5,005 nucleotides of DNA from Granulicella sp. UBA5172 (GTDB lineage: Bacteria > Acidobacteriota > Terriglobia > Terriglobales > Acidobacteriaceae): NCBI GenBank assembly GCA_002413385.1, contig DHWW01000334.1, positions 1 through 5,005 on the forward strand, given 5' to 3'. The translations under genes and the position numbers were made by a program. This document shows positions 1-5,005 of this stretch, one piece after another. The notes under the pieces were generated by a model. That model was not told the origin of the DNA, made no database searches, and saw nothing but the letters and a program-made list of their open reading frames with translations. The stretch's first letter is position 1; each line of letters opens with the position of its first letter.

Positions 1-17
1 GCCGCGTTGGCTATCGC

Positions 18-740
18 CTAGTGATTCACGATAGTCGTGTTCTTGTCTTTCTTGATCGCGAACTGGTCCTTGTGAACGTTGCCGTTGACCTTGATTGCGG
101 AGTAAGTTGCGGTGCGGTAGTCGCCGCTGGTGGTATAGAAGACCTGCTTGAGCGAGACGGCACGCGCGGGGTCGACCCAGATGGTGATGTGGCTGAAGTT
201 CTTGCGGCTGTCTGCGTCCTTGCCGACGAGGTCGAGCTTCTCGACCTTGATGGGCTGACCGTTGTCGGTGAGGGTCTCGGGGCCGAGGTCATTGATGGCC
301 CAGGCGCGGGCCAGGTCGGTACCACTGCCGCCGAAACCCAGCGTGAGGAAGCTTTCAATTTCTGACTGATTGCCGGCTTCGTGAAGGACGGTGATCTGGT
401 CGACCCCGGGATCGAACATTTGGACCGTACCGCCCTGATATTGGATAACCTTGATGGGCTTCGATTTTGGGCCGGCGTTGGGATCGACCAGGACGGCGCC
501 CATATCAGTGGCGCCTTTCTCACGTTCGAAGTAGATGGAGCCTTTTTGCGTGGTGGTGTCGTGGACGACCTTCTCGTAGTAGTCCCACTGGAAGTCGGCG
601 GTTGCGCGCTGGAATTTGGCGCTGGCGGTGTCGAGCTGCTTTAGGACGTTCGTGAGTTGAGGAGAAGCCACCTGGGCGTAGGAGTTGACAGCGGCGGTTA
701 GTGTGAGAACAGCTACGAAAAAAGTACGAAGATGCTTCAT
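18..740 (-). CDS. lolA: LolA-like periplasmic outer-membrane lipoprotein carrier protein
   Basis: The 240-residue product begins with a Sec signal peptide (basic MKHLR, hydrophobic residues 7-18, likely cut after SYA at residue 22). The mature part looks like the LolA fold, an open beta-barrel that carries lipoproteins across the periplasm from the LolCDE complex to the outer membrane. Family-like stretches are FQRATADFQWDYYEK (43-57), GSIYFERE (67-74), the strand around VIQYQGGTVQMFDP (98-111), an ITIWVDPARAVSLKQVFY hairpin (185-202) and the closing SGDYRTATYSAIKVN (205-219). I chose the ATG at 740 because AGGAG lies 9 bases upstream and the signal peptide starts there; the in-frame ATG at 758 has no ribosome site. 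It is the last gene of the serS-led minus-strand cluster, 72 bases after the small membrane protein. It is longer than the roughly 200 residues of E. coli LolA. No LolB or LolCDE gene is visible, so lipoprotein transport is a family-based inference; a LolA-fold protein with another cargo is possible. Confidence 0.78.
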   Translation of the reverse strand: MKHLRTFFVAVLTLTAAVNSYAQVASPQLTNVLKQLDTASAKFQRATADFQWDYYEKVVHDTTTQKGSIYFEREKGATDMGAVLVDPNAGPKSKPIKVIQYQGGTVQMFDPGVDQITVLHEAGNQSEIESFLTLGFGGSGTDLARAWAINDLGPETLTDNGQPIKVEKLDLVGKDADSRKNFSHITIWVDPARAVSLKQVFYTTSGDYRTATYSAIKVNGNVHKDQFAIKKDKNTTIVNH

Positions 741-749
741 GAAATCAAA

Positions 750-754
750 CTCCT
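750..754 (-). promoter_or_regulatory. Shine-Dalgarno site of the LolA-like gene
   Basis: Read on the minus strand this is AGGAG, 9 bases before the ATG at 740. It decides the start against the in-frame ATG at 758, which lies upstream of the site. It is the only clear, well-spaced ribosome site in the window, in contrast to the starts of serS, the phosphatase and purH. Confidence 0.75.
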
Positions 755-812
755 GCATGTATTGCTTTCGATGAGGTTTTGTGTGCGAGTGTCGCCTGCG
801 CGGCGGCTGGCT

Positions 813-1190
813 TTAGCGGAGAACCGTTGCGTCGTAGGCGACGATCTGTCCCTTGGCGTCCAACACGGGGGTGTACTTCTGGAGCGTTACGCCTCCGGCC
901 ATGGGTTCGACGATGTTGAGAATGGCGGCCTTGATTTCAGTGTCGGTCTTCGCGCCATGCAGGTCGTCGACGCGAATTTCATAGATGAAACGCGCCTCGC
1001 TGCTCGAACCGCCCTGCGCCTTGACGAGCACCTCGCTATGTTGCAACGGAATATTTGTAACGGGCTTGTCTGCGAAGTCGATGAACCGCGGCGAAACAAA
1101 GAGGAACAGCAGGATAAGCGTCACCATGATGTCGTAGTGAAAGCTGCCGCGCTCATAGTTCCAGAAGATGTAATTCCTCAAAAGCTTCAT
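813..1190 (-). CDS. Small single-pass membrane protein of unknown function (ExbD/TolR-like membrane segment)
   Basis: I do not recognise this 125-residue protein with certainty. A short basic N-terminus ([19 protein letters not shown], residues 1-19) is followed by one membrane segment (about 20-34, [15 protein letters not shown]). After it comes a soluble domain of about 90 residues with alternating strand-like and helix-like stretches ([53 protein letters not shown]). By the positive-inside rule the C-terminal domain should be periplasmic. The layout (Asp at the start of the membrane helix, Pro at its end, periplasmic alpha/beta domain, total length near ExbD's 141) recalls ExbD/TolR, but the usual NVTP motif before the Asp is absent and no ExbB/TolQ partner is visible. 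The ATG overlaps the serS stop as ATGA, so translation is probably coupled to serS; only a weak GGGGCGGA purine stretch precedes it. The LolA-like gene lies downstream on the same strand, which fits an envelope role by context only. Confidence 0.85.
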   Translation of the reverse strand: MKLLRNYIFWNYERGSFHYDIMVTLILLFLFVSPRFIDFADKPVTNIPLQHSEVLVKAQGGSSSEARFIYEIRVDDLHGAKTDTEIKAAILNIVEPMAGGVTLQKYTPVLDAKGQIVAYDATVLR

Positions 1191-2578
1191 AGCGTCCGCC
1201 CCAGTGACTGCTTCGTAATCACCGTTTCTCCGTTCATGTATGGCTGTAATGCCAGCGGAATACGCACTGAGCCGTCGGCCTGCTGGTAGTTTTCCAGGAC
1301 TGCCAGATAGGTGCGTCCAACCGCCAGTCCGCTGCCATTGAGTGTGTGGACGAACTCTGCCTTCTTAGCGCCTTCTGGCTTGTAACGAATATTTGCGCGG
1401 CGGGCCTGGAAGCTCTCAAAATTTGAGCACGAAGAGATCTCGCGGTAGGTCTGCTGGCCGGGAACCCAGACTTCAAGGTCATAGGTCTTCGCTGCGCTGA
1501 AGCCCATGTCGCCTGTGCAGAGCAGCATCCGGCGGTAGGGAAGCCCAAGCCTCTCGAGTACCGTTTCGGCGTGTCGCGTCAGTTGCTCGTGCTCAGCATA
1601 AGAATCTTCCGGGCGTGTGAACTTCACCAATTCGACCTTCTGAAATTGGTGCTGGCGAATCATGCCGCGCGTGTCCTTGCCGTGTGAGCCGGCCTCGGAG
1701 CGGTAGCAGGAGGTGTAGGCCGCAAACGAGATGGAGCCGGCGGAGAGGTCGATGGTCTCGTCGCGGAAGATGTTGGTGACGGGGACCTCGGCGGTGGGGA
1801 TGAGCCAGTGATTCGCCGTTCCAGCCTGAGAGCGGATTCTATCCAGCTCTTCGATTGCGATGCCACTGGAGGGGTCGCTGTAATCGCGGTCGATCTCGAA
1901 TATTTTCTTGTTCACGCAATAGAACAAATCAGACTCGAATTTGGGTAACTGGCCGGTCCCGAAAAGTGATTCGGAGTTTACCAGGCTGGGAGGCAGCACT
2001 TCGACGTATCCGTGCTCGCGGGTGTGCAGGTCGAGCATGAAGTTTGCGAGAGCTCGTTCCAGTCTCGCGCCCGAACCAAACTGCAGGACGAAGCGTGCAC
2101 CAGAGATTTTGGCTGCGCGCTCGAAGTCCAGAATGCCGAGCTCTTCACCAATCTCCCAATGCGGCCTGGCAGGGAAGTCGAACGTGGTGGGCTCGCCCCA
2201 GGTCTTCTGGCAGAGGTTGTCGTGCTCTGAGGTTCCCGCGGGAACGGAATCGTGGGGAAGATTCGGGAGAGCCTCCAGCAACTCGCGCAGCTTGAGATCA
2301 GCCGCAGCGGCGAGCGCTTCGAGTTGCTCGGTCTTTTCCTTCAGTGCGGACGTCTGCGCTCCGACAAGCGCAACGTCGCCGCCCTCGCGCTTCAGTCGTC
2401 CGAACTCCGCAGACAGTGCGTTGCGCTGGGCCTTGAGCGTCTCCGCCTCGGTGATTGCCGAACGACGCTCCGTGTCGAGGGTGGAGAATCCGCTGAGGAG
2501 CGACAGGTCCGCACCGCGGAGACGGAGTTTTTCTTCAACCAGCGGGAGATTGGCCCGCACAAAAGCTAAATCGTGCAT
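1187..2578 (-). CDS. serS: Seryl-tRNA synthetase (serine--tRNA ligase, SerRS)
   Basis: This cytoplasmic class II synthetase charges tRNA-Ser (and tRNA-Sec) with serine using ATP. The 463-residue protein has the N-terminal [18 protein letters not shown] start typical of the family and a long antiparallel coiled coil for the tRNA extra arm (about 35-100). The catalytic core follows: motif 1 near 180-200, the serine-binding TAEVP (262-266), motif 2 (about 288-316, [15 protein letters not shown] then [10 protein letters not shown]), the [18 protein letters not shown] stretch (377-394), and motif 3 with GSGLAVGRT (415-423) and ENYQQADGS (429-437). All key motifs look intact. It is about 30 residues longer than E. 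coli SerRS, mostly from an insert of about 24 residues between DLF (217-219) and LIPTAEVP (259). The start is fixed by an in-frame TAG three codons upstream. GGAG lies only one base from the ATG, too close for a normal ribosome site. The stop overlaps the next gene's ATG. Confidence 0.98.
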   Translation of the reverse strand: MHDLAFVRANLPLVEEKLRLRGADLSLLSGFSTLDTERRSAITEAETLKAQRNALSAEFGRLKREGGDVALVGAQTSALKEKTEQLEALAAAADLKLRELLEALPNLPHDSVPAGTSEHDNLCQKTWGEPTTFDFPARPHWEIGEELGILDFERAAKISGARFVLQFGSGARLERALANFMLDLHTREHGYVEVLPPSLVNSESLFGTGQLPKFESDLFYCVNKKIFEIDRDYSDPSSGIAIEELDRIRSQAGTANHWLIPTAEVPVTNIFRDETIDLSAGSISFAAYTSCYRSEAGSHGKDTRGMIRQHQFQKVELVKFTRPEDSYAEHEQLTRHAETVLERLGLPYRRMLLCTGDMGFSAAKTYDLEVWVPGQQTYREISSCSNFESFQARRANIRYKPEGAKKAEFVHTLNGSGLAVGRTYLAVLENYQQADGSVRIPLALQPYMNGETVITKQSLGRTL

Positions 2579-2586
2579 ACTCCACT

Positions 2587-2592
2587 ATTTTA
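2587..2592 (-). promoter_or_regulatory. Candidate -10 box for serS (leaderless type)
   Basis: On the minus strand this reads TAAAAT and ends 8 bases before the serS ATG, so transcription would begin at or within a base or two of the start codon. I see no good -35 hexamer 16-18 bases upstream. It lies in the 70-base divergent region shared with the phosphatase gene. It is proposed on motif and position only. Confidence 0.4.
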
Positions 2593-2635
2593 GCTTGGCG
2601 GGAGTCATTGAGACGGTCTTGTCACATTTCGCGGC

Positions 2636-2641
2636 TATACT
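2636..2641 (+). promoter_or_regulatory. Candidate -10 box for the secreted phosphatase gene (leaderless type)
   Basis: TATACT, one base from the TATAAT consensus, ends 7 bases before the ATG at 2649, placing the expected start of transcription on the start codon. No Shine-Dalgarno sequence precedes that ATG. A TTGTCA at 2619-2624 looks like a -35 hexamer but is only 11 bases from the -10, too close for a standard sigma-70 promoter, so the -35 is unresolved. Confidence 0.42.
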
Positions 2642-2648
2642 CTTCGGC

Positions 2649-4310
2649 ATGTGCAAGCGCTTTTTCTCGCTCGTTCTTACCGCGGCTATGGCTGCGACCG
2701 CCTTCACCCCCGCAGCCTTCGCAAGCGCGTACAACGCGAAGCCCAAGCTCCTTGTGATCCTCGTACTCGACCAGTTTCGCGGCGATTATCTCGATCGCTT
2801 TCGCGCCGACTTCAAGACTCCGAACGGCTTCAACCTCTTCCTGAGGCGCGGTGCCTACTTTCCAGAGTGCTACTACGACTACGCCAATACCATGACCGCC
2901 CCCGGCCACTCGACTATCGCCACAGGTGCCTATAGCAACGGACACAATATAGCGGTCAATGACTGGTGGGACCTGACCCGGTCGACAAAGCACGAGTTTT
3001 CCTCGGTCGAAGATCCCGACTATCCTCTGGTCGGCGCATCCAGTGATGCGGAAGCTGGAGCCTCCCCACGGAATGAACTGGCCTCTACGATCGGCGATGA
3101 GGTGGTGCTTGGCACTGGCGGCAAAGCCAAGCTCTTTGGCATCTCGCTGAAGGACCGCGCAGCCATCCTTACCTCCGGCCACGCCTCCCGCGGGGCGTAC
3201 TGGATCGACCACGCCACAGGCCACTTCGAGACCTCGACCTACTATATGCAGGCACTTCCGGCGTGGGTGGACGATTTTAATAGCAAGGGACGTCCAGAGC
3301 AGGCGCGCAAGGAGGCAGGAGCCGCGGCAGGAGATTTTTATAGCAAGGTAGGGGACTCGCCCGCCGCCGTCAGCTATGAGCTGGACTTCGCGAAGGCGCT
3401 TATCGCCCATGAAGGCCTGGGCAAGGACGATGCCACCGATGTTTTGACCATCAGCATCTCGTCGACCGATATCCTTGGCCACGAGGTTGGGCCGGACTCC
3501 CCCCGCCAGCGCGCGATGATCGACGCTGTGGATGTGGACCTGAACAGCTTCTTCAATTTTCTGCAGAGCCACGTGGACGGGGGCCTGGATAACGTCTGGG
3601 TGTCACTGACTGGCGATCACGGGGTTGCGCCTTCTCCCTCGGTGGCTGCGCGGGAAGGGATGCCTGCGGCCACGTTTTCCGTGGGTGCGGTGGACGCCGA
3701 GCTCGATCGTGAGCTGAGCGCAAAGCTGTCGCCAAATGAGCCTGTAAAGTTCATCCTCGGCGGTGAACTGCCGTATATCCAGCTCGATGAGCGGGCCTTT
3801 GCACGATTTTCCGTGAACGAGGCTGACGCCGAGGCGCTGGTCGCGAAGATTCTGCCTGGAGCGCTCGACGCTACACAGGCCGCCGCACTGAAGGCCGCTC
3901 CCAATAGCCATTCGCTGAGGCCGGCGACCTTGCGCCGGGTCTACACCAAGGTGCAGATTGCCGCCGGCAACGTGCCCAATACCGAGGAGGGACAGCTCAT
4001 TCTGCACAGCTACTCCACCAATGGTGGCTGGTGGGTGATGGTCACGCCGGGGATGTACCAGATGTCCGGCTTCGCGTCCTCAGGGACCACCCACTTCACG
4101 CCGTACTCGTACGATCGCCACGTTCCGCTGGCCTTCTTCGGCACACCCTTTGTGCCGGGAACCTACCTGCAGCGGACGGCTCCGGTGGATATCGCCGCAA
4201 CCTTCGCAGCGCTTTTGGGGGTGAACCAGCCCTCGGCCTGTGTTGGGCACGTCTTGACGGAGGCACTGAAGCCGCAGAAAGCGGTAGCTTCACCATCCGG
4301 GCTCCGCTAG
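2649..4310 (+). CDS. Secreted PafA-like alkaline phosphatase (alkaline phosphatase superfamily)
   Basis: A 553-residue exported metallo-phosphatase, probably freeing inorganic phosphate from phosphomonoesters in the periplasm or outside the cell. A signal peptide covers residues 1-26 (CKR, hydrophobic stretch 5-24, likely cut after AFA or ASA). All active-site elements of the PafA type can be seen. One zinc site would use D41 (VLDQFRGDY), the nucleophile T83 (MTAPGHSTIATG), D323 and H324 (TGDHG); the other D274, H278 (STDILGHEVGPDS) and H482 (THFTPYSYDRHVPL). N104 (VNDWWD) and the SLKDR pair K168/R170 match the PafA residues that bind the substrate phosphate and favour monoesters over the diesters used by NPP enzymes. 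I chose ATG 2649 because the signal peptide starts there; the reading frame stays open upstream to 1941, but that part lies antisense within serS. No ribosome site is seen, and a TATACT box lies 7 bases upstream. purH follows after 48 bases. The natural substrate is unknown. Confidence 0.93.
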   Translation: MCKRFFSLVLTAAMAATAFTPAAFASAYNAKPKLLVILVLDQFRGDYLDRFRADFKTPNGFNLFLRRGAYFPECYYDYANTMTAPGHSTIATGAYSNGHNIAVNDWWDLTRSTKHEFSSVEDPDYPLVGASSDAEAGASPRNELASTIGDEVVLGTGGKAKLFGISLKDRAAILTSGHASRGAYWIDHATGHFETSTYYMQALPAWVDDFNSKGRPEQARKEAGAAAGDFYSKVGDSPAAVSYELDFAKALIAHEGLGKDDATDVLTISISSTDILGHEVGPDSPRQRAMIDAVDVDLNSFFNFLQSHVDGGLDNVWVSLTGDHGVAPSPSVAAREGMPAATFSVGAVDAELDRELSAKLSPNEPVKFILGGELPYIQLDERAFARFSVNEADAEALVAKILPGALDATQAAALKAAPNSHSLRPATLRRVYTKVQIAAGNVPNTEEGQLILHSYSTNGGWWVMVTPGMYQMSGFASSGTTHFTPYSYDRHVPLAFFGTPFVPGTYLQRTAPVDIAATFAALLGVNQPSACVGHVLTEALKPQKAVASPSGLR

Positions 4311-4343
4311 GCAGGGAGTCCGGCTGTCCACAGGAGATGCGCG

Positions 4344-4349
4344 TAAAAT
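4344..4349 (+). promoter_or_regulatory. Candidate -10 box for purH (leaderless or very short leader)
   Basis: TAAAAT ends 9 bases before the purH ATG in the 48-base gap after the phosphatase stop. It would give a leader of roughly 0-3 bases. The AGGAG at 4332-4336 is 22 bases from the purH ATG, too far to act as its ribosome site, and only a weak purine stretch (AGAGAAA, 4351-4357) lies near the start. No convincing -35 is visible, and read-through from the phosphatase gene is an alternative. Confidence 0.35.
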
Positions 4350-4358
4350 CAGAGAAAT

Positions 4359-5005
4359 ATGAGTGATTTGAAGACCGTTCGACGTGCCCTGTTATCCGTA
4401 ACCGACAAGACCGGGGTGGTGGAGTTTGCCGCAGTACTGGCTGGCCTGGGAGTGGAACTCGTTTCAACCGGCGGGACCGCCAAGGCGTTGCGCGATGCGG
4501 GCCTTCCGGTGCGCGATGTTGCCGAGCTTACGGGCTTTCCGGAGATGCTCGATGGCCGCGTGAAGACGCTTCATCCGGGCGTCCACGGCGGTATTCTGCA
4601 CCGTCGCGACCATCCTGACCATGTCGCTGCTGTTGCTGAGCACGGCATCGCTCCGATCGACATGGTCGTTGTGAACCTCTATGCGTTCGAAAAAACCGCC
4701 GCCCGTGCCGGCGTGACGACCGCAGAGCTGATTGAGAACATCGATATCGGCGGCCCCTCAATGCTCCGCTCCGCGGCGAAGAATTTTACGGACGTTGCCG
4801 TCGTTTCCAATGCAGCGGATTATCCCGCGCTCACCGAAGAACTGCATGCAAACGCTGGCCAACTGAGCCTCGAAACCCGCTGGCGGCTGGCCCGCGCCGC
4901 CTTTGCAACGACCGCAGCCTACGACTCCGCGATTGCGACGACCCTGGAGACGCTGCCCTCCGACCCCAAGCTTTCAACGGCAGAGACGTCCTTGGCGCCC
5001 GTGCT
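4359..5005 (+). CDS. purH: Bifunctional AICAR formyltransferase / IMP cyclohydrolase PurH (5' part, cut by window edge)
   Basis: PurH carries out the last two steps of de novo purine synthesis in the cytoplasm: formylation of AICAR with 10-formyltetrahydrofolate, then ring closure to IMP. The window holds 215 codons of an expected 520-530 or so, open at the right edge. The visible part is the N-terminal IMP cyclohydrolase (MGS-like) domain with its signature stretches: [10 protein letters not shown] (10-19), [13 protein letters not shown] (36-48), the run from [14 protein letters not shown] (57-70) into [10 protein letters not shown] (71-80), [11 protein letters not shown] (103-113), [17 protein letters not shown] (126-142) and [11 protein letters not shown] (182-192). 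The formyltransferase domain lies outside the window. The ATG at 4359 gives the family-typical N-terminus [14 protein letters not shown]; there is no upstream alternative with a proper ribosome site. No frameshift or stop is seen in the visible portion. Confidence 0.97.
   Translation, partial: MSDLKTVRRALLSVTDKTGVVEFAAVLAGLGVELVSTGGTAKALRDAGLPVRDVAELTGFPEMLDGRVKTLHPGVHGGILHRRDHPDHVAAVAEHGIAPIDMVVVNLYAFEKTAARAGVTTAELIENIDIGGPSMLRSAAKNFTDVAVVSNAADYPALTEELHANAGQLSLETRWRLARAAFATTAAYDSAIATTLETLPSDPKLSTAETSLAPV

Noticed and set aside
1..17. Bases downstream of the LolA-like stop, checked for a terminator or next gene
   Set aside because: Only 17 bases remain before the window edge; nothing can be supported.
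381..644. Plus-strand open frames across the LolA-like gene (also 21-365 and 732-1289)
   Set aside because: All are antisense to supported genes, show no family motif or ribosome site, and read as shadow translations.
741..758. Six-residue N-terminal extension of the LolA-like protein from the ATG at 758
   Set aside because: No ribosome site precedes it, the AGGAG falls inside the extension, and the signal peptide begins at the ATG at 740.
793..805. Possible hairpin CGCC-TGCGC-GGCG between the small membrane protein and the LolA-like gene, considered as a terminator
   Set aside because: The stem is only 4 base pairs, overlaps the neighbourhood of the upstream gene's stop and has no T-run after it on the minus strand.
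2608..2624. TTGAGA (2608-2613) and TTGTCA (2619-2624) as -35 boxes for the phosphatase promoter
   Set aside because: They are 22 and 11 bases from the TATACT box, both outside the 16-18 base spacing of a normal sigma-70 promoter.
1941..2648. Upstream in-frame extension of the phosphatase to position 1941
   Set aside because: This part is antisense to serS and gives a Ser/Arg-rich shadow translation. The signal peptide beginning at 2649 marks the true start.
2622..3572. A 316-codon open frame on the minus strand opposite the phosphatase gene
   Set aside because: It is antisense to a gene with a complete active site; the translation has no recognisable domain and looks like a shadow frame kept open by GC-rich codon use.

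Overview
The window reads as ordinary chromosomal DNA from a GC-rich Gram-negative bacterium. It holds four complete genes and one partial gene. The envelope proteins (a LolA-like lipoprotein carrier and a secreted PafA-type phosphatase) imply an outer membrane. The gene order and protein flavour suggest Acidobacteriota (Terriglobia/Acidobacteriaceae type); this is an impression that I could not test by search.

Layout: three genes lie on the minus strand, read from position 2578 down to 18. They are serS (seryl-tRNA synthetase), a 125-residue single-pass membrane protein whose ATG overlaps the serS stop as ATGA, and, after a 72-base gap, a LolA-family periplasmic carrier with a good Shine-Dalgarno site. 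Their common strand, overlap and short gap suggest one transcription unit joining tRNA charging to envelope genes. On the plus strand, diverging from serS across a 70-base intergenic region, is a 553-residue exported phosphatase with a complete PafA-like active site. It is followed after 48 bases by the 5' part of purH (215 codons), which runs off the right edge.

No mobile element, CRISPR array, RNA gene, integration scar or defence system was seen, and no gene-free stretch exceeds 75 bases. The signals most worth a second look are two. First, all three genes that could head a transcript (serS, the phosphatase, purH) have a TANNNT -10-like hexamer ending 7-9 bases before the ATG and no well-placed Shine-Dalgarno, as expected for leaderless or near-leaderless mRNAs. 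Second, the small membrane protein coupled to serS is unassigned, and its membrane segment resembles that of ExbD/TolR.
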